Shown here: positions 34,673-47,802 of the stretch, in pieces
Layout of the letters: every line of letters starts with the position of its first letter
Position numbering within the stretch: the first letter of the stretch is position 1
From: Bordetella parapertussis
Lineage (GTDB): Bacteria; Pseudomonadota; Gammaproteobacteria; Burkholderiales; Burkholderiaceae_C
NCBI GenBank assembly: GCA_945878355.1
Contig: CAMCTC010000016.1
Coordinates: 1-64,000, forward strand
Direction of reading: 5' to 3'
DNA length: 64,000 bases
Position numbers and translations under genes: made by a program
The notes under the pieces: model-generated
What the model was told of the DNA's origin: nothing
Databases searched by the model: none
Seen by the model: only the letters and a program-made list of their open reading frames with translations

Positions 34673-36034
34673 ATGACAGCAAGAGATGAATGGTTGAAGG
34701 TCGAGTCGATAGACCTCGAAGCCCAGGGCGTGGCGCACAATGCCGAGGGCAAGGTGGTGTTTATCGAGGGCGCACTGCCTGGTGAGGAGGTACAGGCGCA
34801 AGTCGGCCGCAGCAAGGCCGCCTGGGAGCAGGGCACGATGACGGCCATGCGGCGCGAGAGTGCGCTGCGGGTGCGGCCTGGCTGCCCTCACTTTGGTTTG
34901 CATCCTGGTGCCTGTGGCGGTTGCAAGATGCAGCACCTCGACGCCAGCGCCCAGGTTGCGGTCAAGCAACGTGTGCTCGAGGACAACCTGGAACACCTGG
35001 GCAAGGTCAAGGCCGAGCGCATGCTTCGGCCGATCGAAGGCCCGACCTGGGGATACCGCTACCGGGCCCGCTTGTCGGTGCGGCATGTGGCGAAGAAGGG
35101 CACGGTACTGGTCGGGTTTCATGAGCGCAAGAGCCGCTACGTGGCCGACATGCAGGTCTGCCCGGTGTTGCCGGCGCAGGTCAGTGCGATGCTGATGCCG
35201 CTGCGCACACTCATCGGCAGCATGGACCAGCGCGACCGCTTGCCACAGATCGAACTGGCGATGGGCGAGCGGATCGAGGGCCCGGTGATCGCGCTGGTGC
35301 TGCGCCATCTCGAACCCTTGACCTTGGCCGACCAGGATCGTTTGCGCGTGTTCGCCGCCGAGCATCGCGTGCAGTGGTGGTTGCAGCCCAAAGGCCCTGA
35401 CACGGTGCAATTGCTCGACGCTGGCGGACCGGAGCTGGCCTATTCGCTGCCTGAGTTCGGCATCACCATGCCCTTCAAGCCAACCGACTTCACCCAGGTC
35501 AATCATGCGATCAATACCGTCCTTGTCGGGCGGGCGCTGCGGATGCTGGCGATCTCGCCGCAGGAGCGGGTGATCGACTGGTTCTGCGGTTTGGGCAATT
35601 TCACGCTGCCTATCGCCACCCAGGCGCGTGCGGTGCTCGGGGTCGAGGGCAGCGAGACCTTGGTGCAGCGCTCACGCGAGAACGCCCGGCGCAATAGCTT
35701 GTCCGAGCGCGCGAGTTTTGAGGCACGCAACCTGTTCGAGTTGAGCGCTGATGACTTGGTCGGTTTCGGGGTCGCAGACAAATGGCTGATCGACCCTCCG
35801 CGCGAAGGCGCTTTTGCTCTGGTCAAGGCACTGACTGAGCTGCATGCAGCGCCGCGCGAGACCTGGGTAGCACCCGCCCGTATCGTTTATGTCAGCTGCA
35901 ATCCGGCAACGCTGGCGCGCGATGCCGGGCAACTGGTGCACCAAGCCGGCTACCGGTGTGTGGCGGCCGGGGCGGTCAACATGTTTCCCCATACAGCCCA
36001 TGTGGAGAGCATGGCGGTGTTTGATCGCGAGTGA
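34673..36034 (+). CDS. rlmD: 23S rRNA (uracil-1939-C5)-methyltransferase RlmD
   Basis: A 453-residue SAM-dependent RNA methyltransferase. An N-terminal TRAM domain ([16 protein letters not shown] to about residue 58) is followed by Fe-S cysteines C71, C81, C84 and C163; the first gap is nine residues, longer than the five in E. coli. The catalytic parts are [16 protein letters not shown], the LIDPPREGA block and the nucleophile region [11 protein letters not shown]. The start is the ATG giving MTARDEWLK. The next gene is convergent, with 13 bases between stops. Confidence 0.95.
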   Translation: MTARDEWLKVESIDLEAQGVAHNAEGKVVFIEGALPGEEVQAQVGRSKAAWEQGTMTAMRRESALRVRPGCPHFGLHPGACGGCKMQHLDASAQVAVKQRVLEDNLEHLGKVKAERMLRPIEGPTWGYRYRARLSVRHVAKKGTVLVGFHERKSRYVADMQVCPVLPAQVSAMLMPLRTLIGSMDQRDRLPQIELAMGERIEGPVIALVLRHLEPLTLADQDRLRVFAAEHRVQWWLQPKGPDTVQLLDAGGPELAYSLPEFGITMPFKPTDFTQVNHAINTVLVGRALRMLAISPQERVIDWFCGLGNFTLPIATQARAVLGVEGSETLVQRSRENARRNSLSERASFEARNLFELSADDLVGFGVADKWLIDPPREGAFALVKALTELHAAPRETWVAPARIVYVSCNPATLARDAGQLVHQAGYRCVAAGAVNMFPHTAHVESMAVFDRE

Positions 36035-36047
36035 GTCCCGGTTCGGC

Positions 36048-37301
36048 TCAGCGCTGCAGCATGCTGCGCAGGCCGCGCAGCGTCAGCAAGCTGCCGGGCA
36101 AGCGTTTTTCGCTGAGCACCTCGCTGAGCTTTGCGTTGAGGCGAGGGCTGTGTCGCGCGCGCCAAATGACCAGGCTGACCAACCAGGGCAGGCGATTGAA
36201 GCTGCCCGCCTGGCGGTAGGTCTTGAAGCGCGGCAACAGGGCTTGCAAGCTTGTGCTGTAGTCTTGCTCCACAGCTCGGGTGTCGGTGTCCCCGGCGTGG
36301 GCCAGCAAGGCGTCGGCCGCGGCCATCCCGGTTTCCATCGCTTTGCCAATGCCTTCGCCGGTGAATGAGTAGGTCGCGCCAGCGGCCTCGCCGGTGACCA
36401 GCAGGCCAGGCCGCGACCAATCGGCGCCGGTCAAGTCGCAGCGCAGCGGCGCGCCTTTGAGGTCGCCCAACTGTTCCCCCTCGCGCATCAGCCTGGCCGC
36501 CAACGGGTCTATGCGCAGGAAGGCGTCAAACATCTCGCGTAGATTGGGTCCTTGGCGACGCCAAGGCAAGAATCTCGACGGCTGCTCCCGGCCATCGAGT
36601 TTCCCGACGCCGATGTTGAAGACACCGCCCGGCCCCGGGAATATCCAGCCATAACCACCGGCAAGCTGGCGATGCCAGACGAAACGCATCTCGGCCAGTT
36701 CGGTGGTCATCCCGGCGTGATGGACATGGGTGCGCAGTGCCATGCCGCTGGGACTGCGTCTTCTGCACAGGTCAGCCGCCAGCATGGCGCCAGGCAGCGC
36801 GCCCGTGGCCAGCACCACCCAGACCGCACTGATCTCGCGCGTCAGCACGCCGTCGGTCAGCGTGGCCCCGCGCACTCGCCCGTCCGCATCCATCAGCGGT
36901 GCGACGAATCGGACTGGGGCGGCCATCGTCGCGCCGGCCTGCAATGCCGCGCGGCACAACAAGGCATCGAGGACGCGGCGCGGCAGCACGGCGAGTTCTC
37001 CGGCAACATCGACAAAGCTGCCGCTCGGCGCCACGCAGCGCGCAGCAGCGACGGGTTGTGCCAGTCCCATGACCTCCGCGTGCACGCCCAGGCGGCGCAG
37101 TGCGTCGTGGGCGTCTGGCACCAGGCCGTCGCCGCAAACCTTGTCGCGTGGGAAGCGCTGGGCCTCCACCATCACGACCTGTCGGCCAGCCTGCGCCAGT
37201 AGCTTGGCGCAGGCACTGCCTGCCGGGCCTGCGCCGACCACCAGCACATCGCAACTATCAGCCAGAGACGACAGCGGCTGGTTCCAGTCTGTGCTGCTCA
37301 T
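36048..37301 (-). CDS. FAD-dependent geranylgeranyl-reductase-family protein
   Basis: A 417-residue flavoprotein. The dinucleotide motif DVLVVGAGPAGSACAKLLAQAG is at residues 18-39; FPRDKVCGDGL, FPGPGGVFNIGVGK and GLLVTGEAAGATYSFTGEGIG are typical of the geranylgeranyl reductase/digeranylgeranylglycerophospholipid reductase group. Bacterial relatives act on isoprenoids, quinones or other unsaturated lipids. No isoprenoid genes adjoin it, so the substrate is open. It follows the Bax-inhibitor-like gene on the same strand, but a terminator separates them. Confidence 0.88.
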   Translation of the reverse strand: MSSTDWNQPLSSLADSCDVLVVGAGPAGSACAKLLAQAGRQVVMVEAQRFPRDKVCGDGLVPDAHDALRRLGVHAEVMGLAQPVAAARCVAPSGSFVDVAGELAVLPRRVLDALLCRAALQAGATMAAPVRFVAPLMDADGRVRGATLTDGVLTREISAVWVVLATGALPGAMLAADLCRRRSPSGMALRTHVHHAGMTTELAEMRFVWHRQLAGGYGWIFPGPGGVFNIGVGKLDGREQPSRFLPWRRQGPNLREMFDAFLRIDPLAARLMREGEQLGDLKGAPLRCDLTGADWSRPGLLVTGEAAGATYSFTGEGIGKAMETGMAAADALLAHAGDTDTRAVEQDYSTSLQALLPRFKTYRQAGSFNRLPWLVSLVIWRARHSPRLNAKLSEVLSEKRLPGSLLTLRGLRSMLQR

Positions 37302-37359
37302 CTTGAGTCATTCCTGGGGGCGGTAACCAGTCTTGCATCGTGCAAGAGGCTCGCGTCGG

Positions 37360-37389
37360 CCATGAAACAGGGGCTCCGAAGAGCCCCTG
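37360..37389 (-). terminator. Intrinsic terminator with TTCG loop after the yccA-like gene
   Basis: Read on the minus strand, arms CAGGGGCTC/GAGCCCCTG (37368-37389) close a TTCG loop, an especially stable hairpin, followed by TTTC. It lies about 90 bases after the Bax-inhibitor-like gene and before the flavoprotein gene, so it should end the former's transcript. Confidence 0.85.
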
Positions 37390-37478
37390 TGAAAAATTTC
37401 ACTGTCACTGGGCGACCGCGTTGCGGGTCGCCTAGCTCAGCAGAACCGAGCGCCGCAAGTCGCGACGCCAAACAGCGG

Positions 37479-38177
37479 TCAGTCTTTCTCGCCGCCAACA
37501 ATGCCCAGGATCATCAACAGGCTCTGGAACACGTTGTAGATGTCGAGGTAGATCGCCAGCGTGGCGCTGATGTAGTTGGTTTCGCCGCCATCAATCACGC
37601 GCTTGATGTCGAACAGCATGAAGCCCGAGAAGATCACGATCGCCAACACCGACAAGGTCATCATCAGGGCGCTCGATTGCATGAAGACATTCACGATGCC
37701 AGCGACGAGCAGGATCAGTGCGCCGATAAACAGGAACTTGCCCATGCCTGACAGGTCGCGTTTGATCACCGTGGCGAGTGTGGCCATGCCGAAAAACACA
37801 ATCCCGGTGCCGCCGAAGGCGGTCATGATCAGCGACGAGCCGTTCTTGAAACCCAGGATCATCGCCAGCAATCGCGCGAGCATCAGCCCCATGAAGAAGG
37901 TGAAGCCGAGCAGCACGTAGACGCCGGTGGAGGTTTCTTTGGTCTTTTCGATCGCATACATGAAGCCGAAAGCGCCGGCCAGGAACAGGATCGTGCTCAG
38001 ACCGTTCCCCATCGCGGCTGTGATGCCTGTGGCCACGCCCACCCAGGCGCCCAGCACCGTGGGCACCATCGTCAGCGCGAGCAACCAATAGGTGTTGCGC
38101 AGCACGCGGTTTCGGTCAGCGGCCAAAGAACCTGTACCGCCGAAGCCGGACAAGGTTTGCAGGCGTTGTTCGTTCAT
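37479..38177 (-). CDS. Bax inhibitor-1/YccA family membrane protein
   Basis: A 232-residue inner-membrane protein with seven hydrophobic segments. The start NEQRLQTLSGFGGTGSLAADR and the block VLLGFTFFMGLMLARLLAMI are typical, as is the C-terminal LFDIKRVIDGGETNYISATLAIYLD. E. coli YccA modulates FtsH proteolysis and the family conducts or senses calcium in some cases; an ftsH gene is 7.6 kb away in this window, not adjacent. The start is the ATG giving MNEQRLQ. It is divergent from the GlcG-like gene. Confidence 0.93.
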   Translation of the reverse strand: MNEQRLQTLSGFGGTGSLAADRNRVLRNTYWLLALTMVPTVLGAWVGVATGITAAMGNGLSTILFLAGAFGFMYAIEKTKETSTGVYVLLGFTFFMGLMLARLLAMILGFKNGSSLIMTAFGGTGIVFFGMATLATVIKRDLSGMGKFLFIGALILLVAGIVNVFMQSSALMMTLSVLAIVIFSGFMLFDIKRVIDGGETNYISATLAIYLDIYNVFQSLLMILGIVGGEKD

Positions 38178-38321
38178 GTGAACTCCAAGGTGGGATGTCG
38201 TTGAAGCGGTCGGACCCGCAAAATCCATTGTAAGTTCCGTGGAACTGTACTGCGCGATGCACTGGCAACCGTCTTGCCAACCTGAGGCACACTTCGCAGC
38301 CCTATTGTTCCGGATATTTCC

Positions 38322-38726
38322 ATGCATACCAAATCCGTGTTGACCCTGAGTGATGTGCGGGCCATGGCCCAGGCGGCAGAGGCCGAGGCCGCCGCGAACC
38401 ATTGGGTGGTGACGATCGCCATCGTCGACGATGGTGGCCATCTGTTGTGGTTGCAGCGAGGTGATGGTGCTGCACCGATCTCGTCGATGATCGCCCCGGC
38501 CAAGGCCCGTACGGCGGCGCTGGGGCGCCGCGAGTCCAAGGTCTACGAGGATGCCATCAACCAGGGACGCTATTCATTTCTGAGTGCACCCACGCTCGAA
38601 GGCATGCTCGAAGGTGGCGTGCCGGTGATGGTCGACGGCCATTGCGTTGGCGCTGTCGGGGTGTCGGGCGTCAAGTCCAATGAAGATGCGCAGATTGCCC
38701 GAGCTGGCATCGCCGCTCTGGGCTGA
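38322..38726 (+). CDS. GlcG/HbpS family protein
   Basis: A 134-residue small protein of the GlcG/HbpS fold. Typical segments are LTLSDVRAMAQAAEAEAAAN, VTIAIVDDGGHLLWLQR, AKARTAALGRRESKVYED and the C-terminal VGAVGVSGVKSNEDAQIARAG. Members bind haem or cobalamin or occur next to glycolate and diol genes, but the biochemical role here is unknown. It lacks a signal peptide, so it is probably cytoplasmic. It stands alone before carA. Confidence 0.9.
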   Translation: MHTKSVLTLSDVRAMAQAAEAEAAANHWVVTIAIVDDGGHLLWLQRGDGAAPISSMIAPAKARTAALGRRESKVYEDAINQGRYSFLSAPTLEGMLEGGVPVMVDGHCVGAVGVSGVKSNEDAQIARAGIAALG

Positions 38727-38813
38727 ATCGGTGCCCTCGTTCTAGCGCCTGCGCAGGCCCGAACCCTGGGGTGCGAGGGATGGGTCTCCAGACCCAAGGG
38801 CAAACCCGAAGGC

Positions 38814-38819
38814 TATAAT
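38814..38819 (+). promoter_or_regulatory. Putative -10 box and leader of carAB
   Basis: A consensus TATAAT stands about 130 bases upstream of the carA start. No good -35 lies 16-18 bases further upstream, so an activator or a poor -35 would be needed. The leader between it and carA is GC-rich with short inverted segments; pyrimidine-linked control is possible but no known element is recognised. Confidence 0.5.
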
Positions 38820-38946
38820 CGGAGGGTTTACCTGCCACCACCGCAGCCTCGGCAAAACTCCCAAGAAGTTTCCCCAACGGGGCTTCCTGCCCACGACACT
38901 GTGGCTTAAGAGACGCCGGGCTCGCGCGAATTCCGGAGCCTTCCTC

Positions 38947-40099
38947 TTGCTGCCAGTCCTGCCCACCGCTGTCCTCGCCCTTGCAGATGGCACGGTCTTT
39001 CAAGGCCGTTCCATCGGCGCCGACGGGGTCACCGTTGGCGAGGTTGTGTTCAACACCTCGCTCACCGGTTACCAGGAAATTCTCACCGATCCTAGCTACT
39101 GCCGGCAGATCGTCACGCTGACTTATCCGCACATCGGCAGCTATGGCATCAACGCCGAGGACGTCGAATCCTCCAAGGTCTATGCCTCCGGTCTGATCAT
39201 CAAGGACTTGCCTTTGCGCATGTCCAATTTCCGCGCGAGCATGGCGCTCGACACCTACTTGCAGCGCGAGGGTACGGTGGCGATCGCCAACATCGACACC
39301 CGACGCTTGACCCGGGTGCTTCGACGTACCGGTGCCCAGAACGGCTGCATCGTCACGTTTGCGGCGGGGCTGGTTGCGACGCCGGCCGACATAGAGCGAG
39401 CTATTGCGCGTGCCAGATCGGCCCCCAGCATGGCAGGCCAGGATTTGGCTTGTGTGGTGTCTTCGGCCAAGCCCTACGACTGGACCGAGACGGAATGGCA
39501 GCTGGGTCAGGGCTATGGTCAACTGCGGGCGCCGAGATTCCATGTGCTGGCGTATGACTTCGGTGTCAAGCGCAACATCCTTCGCATGCTCGCCAGCCGT
39601 GGCTGTCGCGTGACCGTGGTGCCGGCGCGCACCACAGCGGCCGAGGCCTTGACGCATCGGCCGGACGGCATCTTCCTGAGCAATGGCCCCGGGGACCCCG
39701 AGCCCTGCGACTATGCGATCGATGCCGCCCGCAGCTTGATCGAGACTGGCATTCCCACCTTCGGCATCTGCCTGGGCCACCAGATCATGGCGCTGGCCTC
39801 AGGCGCCAAGACCTTCAAGATGAAGTTTGGCCACCACGGTGCCAACCACCCGGTCAAGGATCTCGATTCCGGACGGGTCTCGATCACCAGCCAGAACCAT
39901 GGTTTCGCGGTGGACGAAAAAACCCTGCCTACCAATCTGCGCCCAACCCATGTCAGCCTGTTCGATGGCACGCTGCAGGGCTTGGCCCGCACCGACCGGC
40001 CGGCGTTCTGCTTCCAGGGGCATCCCGAGGCCTCGCCCGGACCGCATGACATCACCTACTTGTTTGACCGTTTCACAACGCTGATGGCGGAGAAGAAAA

Positions 40100-40107
<8 letters not shown>
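38947..40107 (+). CDS. carA: Carbamoyl-phosphate synthase small subunit
   Basis: A 386-residue glutaminase subunit that hydrolyses glutamine and channels ammonia to CarB for carbamoyl phosphate, the precursor of pyrimidines and arginine. The class I amidotransferase triad is visible: the Cys nucleophile in TFGICLGHQ and the His-Glu pair in [11 protein letters not shown]. The N-terminal domain includes [19 protein letters not shown]. The start is TTG, giving [15 protein letters not shown], which matches the family N-terminus; GGAGCC lies upstream. Its last eight bases overlap carB. Confidence 0.97.
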
Positions 40108-43426
<3,319 letters not shown>

Positions 43427-43451
43427 ACTCCCGAATTAACGTTTTCGCCGT

Positions 43452-43505
43452 TCCGCCGCCTTTGCGTCCGTTCACCGGGCGCCTAGCGCGGCGGATTTGT
43501 TTTTG
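43452..43505 (+). terminator. Terminator-like structure between carB and greA
   Basis: Arms TCCGCCGC (43452-43459) and GCGGCGGA (43488-43495) enclose a GC-rich loop that can pair further, followed by TTTGTTTTTG. It can end carAB transcription or attenuate read-through into greA, whose ribosome site lies about 20 bases beyond. Confidence 0.75.
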
Positions 43506-43535
43506 TCCGTCCTCACCTTGCTTCAGGAGGCCCGC

Positions 43536-44012
43536 ATGGCCACCATCCCCGTCACCAAGCGCGGTGTCGAACTGCTCAGAGCAGAGCTGCACCAGCTCAA
43601 GACCGTCGAACGCCACGCCGTGATTCGGGCGATCTCTGAAGCGCGGGCTCAGGGTGACCTGTCCGAGAACGCCGAGTACGAGGCCGCCAAGGACAAGCAG
43701 GGTTTCATCGAAGGCCGCATTCTCGAGATCGACAGCAAGCTCGCTGCTGCGCAGGTGATCGACCCGGCGACACTGGATGCTGGCGGACGGGTGGTGTTTG
43801 GCGCCACGGTCGATTTGGAAGAAGAAGCCAGCGGCCAGGAAGTCACGTACCAGATCGTCGGCGACGACGAGGCCGATCTGAAAAAGGGTTTGATCTCGAT
43901 CAGCTCACCGATCGCGCGCTCGATGATCGGCAAGGAGGCCGGCGATGTGGCCGAGGTCCGTGCACCCGGCGGCCTCAAACGCTACGAAATCGTGGAAGTT
44001 CGTTACCTTTGA
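43536..44012 (+). CDS. greA: Transcription elongation factor GreA
   Basis: A 158-residue factor that enters the RNA polymerase secondary channel and stimulates cleavage of backtracked RNA. The N-terminal coiled coil holds the acidic tip (GDLSENAEYEAAKDKQGFIE); the C-terminal domain follows GRVVFGATVDL. A strong AGGAGG lies five bases before ATG 43536, which fixes the start. The stop overlaps the TTG start of the DUF4149 gene. Confidence 0.98.
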   Translation: MATIPVTKRGVELLRAELHQLKTVERHAVIRAISEARAQGDLSENAEYEAAKDKQGFIEGRILEIDSKLAAAQVIDPATLDAGGRVVFGATVDLEEEASGQEVTYQIVGDDEADLKKGLISISSPIARSMIGKEAGDVAEVRAPGGLKRYEIVEVRYL

Positions 44013-44443
44013 AGACGCTGGAGCGGCTGCGCCGCTTGCTGCCGGGCTGCTGGGCTGGCGCGCTGCTGTGTCTGGCATTGATCGCTGCGCCAGCGATCTT
44101 TGCCTTGCTGGAACGTGCCGACGCCGGACGCGTGGTGAGTCGAATCTTCCTGCATGAGGCTTGGCTGAGCTTGGTGCTCGGCTTGGTGCTGCTGGTACTT
44201 GAGCGCCTTCGCGCCAGCCGAGGGCTGAACTCAGCCCTGAGTGCCGAAATATTGCTGACCCTGGGCGCCATGTTCTGCACTTTGGCCGGGTACTTTGCTG
44301 TCCAGCCCTTCATGACTGCCGCCAGGGCAGCGCAGTCGGCGCTGAGCTTTGGGCAACTGCACGCAATCAGCGCGCTGTTCTTTGGCGCGAAGATATTGCT
44401 GCTGGGGGCACTGGCTTGGCGCGGCGCAGGTCCAAACCGCTGA
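44009..44443 (+). CDS. DUF4149 family membrane protein
   Basis: A 144-residue inner-membrane protein with four hydrophobic segments. The start LERLRRLLPGCWAGALLCLAL and the middle ALFFGAKILLLGALAW segment are typical of DUF4149 (TMEM205-like). The function is unknown. The only plausible start is TTG, overlapping the greA stop codon as TTGA, so its translation should be coupled to greA. It converges on yhbY with seven bases between stops. Confidence 0.85.
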   Translation: MKTLERLRRLLPGCWAGALLCLALIAAPAIFALLERADAGRVVSRIFLHEAWLSLVLGLVLLVLERLRASRGLNSALSAEILLTLGAMFCTLAGYFAVQPFMTAARAAQSALSFGQLHAISALFFGAKILLLGALAWRGAGPNR

Positions 44444-44450
44444 GAGTTGC

Positions 44451-44924
44451 TCAGTCCTGCGCCTTCTTCTTGACGCTGGTCACCCGAGTCTTGACGCGCT
44501 TGATCTCGCCGCCAGCCGTGACGCGCTGGTTGCCGAACACCGTGACTTTCTTGATCTGAGCCCGATGGTTACCACTTTTGGAGAACTTCAAGATCTTGAC
44601 CACTCGAGGCGCTGCCATCCCGCCTTCCTTGAGGGTCTTTTCTTTCTCGGGAATTGGCCGCCACAGCACCAGCAGCTTGCCGATGTGTTGCACCGGCGCG
44701 GCATCGAGCTTGTCGGCCATCGCTGCCAAGGCGGCTTCACGGTCTGGGCGCGAGTCGGAAAACATCCGCACCTTGATCAGTCCATGGGCTTTGAGCCCGG
44801 CATCGGCCTCTCTGTAGATGGCATCGGTCAGTCCCTCGGTGCCGATCAGCACAACGGGGTCTAGATGATGGGCTTCGCCACGCTTTTCTTTGCGTTGGGC
44901 GGGCGTCAATTGAATGGCAGACAT
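44451..44924 (-). CDS. yhbY: YhbY/CRM-domain ribosome assembly protein
   Basis: A 157-residue protein. The first 95 residues form the CRM (YhbY) RNA-binding domain: [40 protein letters not shown] and the IKVRM strand. It binds pre-50S particles in E. coli. A lysine/arginine-rich C-terminal tail ([16 protein letters not shown]) is an extension that may add RNA contacts. It is divergent from rlmE with only 20 bases between the starts, so promoters must overlap the coding ends. Confidence 0.93.
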   Translation of the reverse strand: MSAIQLTPAQRKEKRGEAHHLDPVVLIGTEGLTDAIYREADAGLKAHGLIKVRMFSDSRPDREAALAAMADKLDAAPVQHIGKLLVLWRPIPEKEKTLKEGGMAAPRVVKILKFSKSGNHRAQIKKVTVFGNQRVTAGGEIKRVKTRVTSVKKKAQD

Positions 44925-44944
44925 GGCCGTATTATCGTCCTGTC

Positions 44945-45619
44945 ATGAAAATCAAGTCCAAAAGCAAGAAGATCAACAAAGCCTGGCTCAACGACCACAT
45001 CAATGACACCTATGTCAAGCTGGCCAAGATCGACGGCTATCGCGCCCGTGCTGCGTACAAGCTGAAGGAAATCGATGAGGCGATGGGCCTGATTCGACCC
45101 GGGCAGGTGGTGGTCGACCTGGGTTCGGCGCCAGGTGCTTGGAGCCAATACCTGCGCCGCCGCTTCGCACCCAAAGCGGCCGGCGTCGGTGGCGCGGCAG
45201 TGGGCGAGTTGCTGGGGACCATCATCGCGCTGGACATGTTGCCCATGGAGCCCATCGAGGGGGTGCAATTCATCCAGGGCGATTTCCGGGAAGATTCGGT
45301 GCTGGCACAGTTGCACGAGTTGGTGGCCGGGCGCTTGGTCGATGTGGTGGTGTCCGACTTGGCGCCCAACCTCACAGGCATCGAATCGGCCGACGCCGCT
45401 CGGATAGAGCATCTGATCGAGTTGGCGTTGGACTTCGCCCAGAGTCACCTCAAGCCGGGCGGCGCTTTGGTCGCCAAGGTCTTCCACAGCGGCGGCTACA
45501 GCCAACTGGTGGAGAGCTTCAAGCAGCAGTTTCGAGTCGTCAAGGCGATCAAGCCCAAGGCCTCGCGCGACAAGTCGGCTGAGACCTATCTGATCGGACT
45601 TGGTCTGAAGGCGGGTTGA
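44945..45619 (+). CDS. rlmE: 23S rRNA (uridine-2552-2'-O)-methyltransferase RlmE
   Basis: A 224-residue SAM-dependent 2'-O-methyltransferase acting on the A-loop of 23S rRNA in the 50S subunit. The SAM site is [15 protein letters not shown] and the catalytic K-D-K-E residues are expected in [27 protein letters not shown] and SAETYLIG. The region [18 protein letters not shown] in the middle is longer than in E. coli. The basic N-terminus [13 protein letters not shown] suits rRNA binding. It precedes ftsH as in many proteobacteria. Confidence 0.96.
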   Translation: MKIKSKSKKINKAWLNDHINDTYVKLAKIDGYRARAAYKLKEIDEAMGLIRPGQVVVDLGSAPGAWSQYLRRRFAPKAAGVGGAAVGELLGTIIALDMLPMEPIEGVQFIQGDFREDSVLAQLHELVAGRLVDVVVSDLAPNLTGIESADAARIEHLIELALDFAQSHLKPGGALVAKVFHSGGYSQLVESFKQQFRVVKAIKPKASRDKSAETYLIGLGLKAG

Positions 45620-45706
45620 TGGTGTTGCCTGAATTTGGTTTTGCGTTGAGTCGAATCGAACTGGATTCACCCTGTGCGAGGTCGTGTATCAGGCCGACTC
45701 ACGGGC

Positions 45707-45732
45707 CTTGACTCGTTTAGAATCGGCCCCAT
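45707..45732 (+). promoter_or_regulatory. Sigma-32-like heat-shock promoter of ftsH
   Basis: CTTGACT, a 13-base spacer and CCCCAT (45727-45732) match the heat-shock sigma factor pattern CTTGAAA-N11-16-CCCCAT. The site is about 95 bases upstream of ftsH, which is sigma-32 controlled in E. coli. The spacer also contains TAGAAT, so a housekeeping promoter may overlap. Confidence 0.65.
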
Positions 45733-45824
45733 CTGAAGTTGGGTCTGGGTGGATGCAAGGTGTGAACGTGCCGCTGGGTAACGTGCGCCACCACCGGTTA
45801 TCCGATTTGGCTTAAGGAGCCGCA

Positions 45825-47747
45825 GTGAACAATCAATGGTTCTCGAAGGTCGCTGTCTGGCTTGTGATCGCACTCGTGCTGTTCACGGTGTTCAAGCAGT
45901 TCGACCGAGGGGTGTCGTCCGGCACAGTGATCGGGTATTCGGAATTTCTGGACGAGGTGGCGGCCAAGCGCATCAAGTCGGTGGTGTTGCAAGAGGGTGG
46001 TGGTGGCACCGAGATCTTGGCGGTCACCAATGACGACAAGCGCATTCGGTCGACGGCGACTTTTCTGGATCGCGGCTTGGTGGGTGACTTGCGCAACAAC
46101 GGCGTGAAGTTCGACGTCAAGCCCCGCGAAGAGCCTTCGCTGCTGGTCAGCTTGTTGGTCAGTTGGGGCCCGATGCTGCTGTTGATTGGCGTCTGGGTGT
46201 ACTTCATGCGTCAGATGCAGGGCGGCGGCAAGGGCGGGGCGTTCAGTTTCGGCAAGAGCAAGGCGCGCATGCTCGATGAGGCTAACAATACGACCACCTT
46301 TGCCGATGTCGCTGGTTGCGACGAGGCCAAGGAAGAGGTCAAGGAGTTGGTCGACTTCCTGAAGGATCCGCAGAAGTTTCAGAAGCTCGGTGGCCGGATC
46401 CCTCGCGGCGTGCTGCTGGTCGGCCCACCTGGAACCGGCAAGACCTTGCTGGCCAAGGCTATCGCCGGTGAAGCCAAGGTGCCGTTCTTCTCGATCTCGG
46501 GTTCCGATTTCGTCGAGATGTTTGTCGGCGTGGGCGCGGCACGGGTGCGCGACATGTTCGAGCAGGCCAAGAAGAGCGCGCCCTGCATCATCTTCATCGA
46601 TGAAATCGACGCTGTCGGCCGTCATCGCGGTGCCGGCCTGGGTGGTGGCAACGATGAGCGCGAGCAGACGCTCAATCAGATGCTGGTCGAGATGGACGGT
46701 TTCGAGACCAATGTCGGCGTGATCGTGATGGCGGCGACGAACCGACCCGACATTCTCGATCCGGCGTTGTTGCGGCCGGGCCGCTTCGACCGTCAGGTCT
46801 ATGTCACGCTGCCCGATGTGCGCGGCCGCGAGCAGATTCTCAACGTGCACATGCGCAAAGTTCCTATTGGGCAAGACATCCGCGCCGACATCCTGGCACG
46901 CGGTACACCGGGTTTCTCAGGTGCTGATCTGGCCAATTTGATCAACGAAGCGGCGCTGTTCGCCGCGCGCCGCAATGGGCGCGTGGTCGAGATGGTTGAT
47001 TTCGAGAAGGCCAAGGACAAGATCATGATGGGCCCCGAGCGCAAGAGCATGGTGATGCCCGAGGAAGAGCGCCGCAACACTGCCTACCACGAGGCCGGCC
47101 ATGCACTGGTCGCGCGTCTGATGCCCAAGACCGATCCGGTGCACAAGGTGACCGTGATCCCGCGTGGCCGGGCGCTGGGCGTGACGATGCAGTTGCCTGA
47201 GACCGACCGTTACAGCCTGGACAAGGAGCGCATGCTCTCGACCATCTCGGTGCTGTTCGGCGGCCGTATCGCCGAGGAAGTGTTCATGCACCAGATGACC
47301 ACTGGCGCGTCGAATGACTTCGAGCGCGCCACGGCGATTGCCCGCGACATGGTCACGCGCTATGGCATGACCGATGAGTTGGGTCCGATGGTCTACGCCG
47401 AGAACGAGGGAGAAGTCTTCCTCGGCCGTTCGGTGACCAAGACCACCACGATGTCCGAGGAGACGATGCGCAAGGTTGATCTGGTGATCCGCCGCATCAT
47501 CGACGAGCAATACAAGATTGCGCGCCAACACATCGAAGACAACCAGGACAAGATGCACTCCTTGGCCAAGGCTTTGCTTGAATGGGAGACCATCGACGCC
47601 GAGCAGATCGAGGACATCATGACCGGCAAGCAACCTCGCCCGCCCAAGGATTGGGTGCCGAATGAGCGCACTCGCAATTCGGGTTCAGGCCCGGCTGGCG
47701 GCAGCGGGCCGGTGAGCACCGACAGCGCGCCGGCAGCGGTGGCTTGA
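45825..47747 (+). CDS. ftsH: ATP-dependent zinc metalloprotease FtsH
   Basis: A 640-residue inner-membrane AAA protease that extracts and degrades membrane proteins and short-lived regulators. Two membrane segments (about residues 6-23 and 103-122) flank a periplasmic domain. Walker A is GPPGTGKT (200-207), Walker [12 protein letters not shown], the arginine region RPGRFDRQV and the zinc motif HEAGH (422-426). The start is GTG following AAGGAGCCGCA. A heat-shock-like promoter lies upstream and a terminator downstream. Confidence 0.98.
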   Translation: MNNQWFSKVAVWLVIALVLFTVFKQFDRGVSSGTVIGYSEFLDEVAAKRIKSVVLQEGGGGTEILAVTNDDKRIRSTATFLDRGLVGDLRNNGVKFDVKPREEPSLLVSLLVSWGPMLLLIGVWVYFMRQMQGGGKGGAFSFGKSKARMLDEANNTTTFADVAGCDEAKEEVKELVDFLKDPQKFQKLGGRIPRGVLLVGPPGTGKTLLAKAIAGEAKVPFFSISGSDFVEMFVGVGAARVRDMFEQAKKSAPCIIFIDEIDAVGRHRGAGLGGGNDEREQTLNQMLVEMDGFETNVGVIVMAATNRPDILDPALLRPGRFDRQVYVTLPDVRGREQILNVHMRKVPIGQDIRADILARGTPGFSGADLANLINEAALFAARRNGRVVEMVDFEKAKDKIMMGPERKSMVMPEEERRNTAYHEAGHALVARLMPKTDPVHKVTVIPRGRALGVTMQLPETDRYSLDKERMLSTISVLFGGRIAEEVFMHQMTTGASNDFERATAIARDMVTRYGMTDELGPMVYAENEGEVFLGRSVTKTTTMSEETMRKVDLVIRRIIDEQYKIARQHIEDNQDKMHSLAKALLEWETIDAEQIEDIMTGKQPRPPKDWVPNERTRNSGSGPAGGSGPVSTDSAPAAVA

Positions 47748-47780
47748 CGGTATTTGTATCAGTGCTTGTTGATCGGAAAT

Positions 47781-47799
47781 AGGGCCTTCGGGCCCTTTT
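47781..47799 (+). terminator. Intrinsic terminator after ftsH
   Basis: AGGGCC-TTCG-GGCCCTTTT, a compact stem with TTCG loop and T-run, 33 bases after the ftsH stop. The folP start codon follows within four bases, so read-through or a promoter inside ftsH must supply folP transcripts. Confidence 0.88.
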
Positions 47800-47802
47800 C
47801 TT

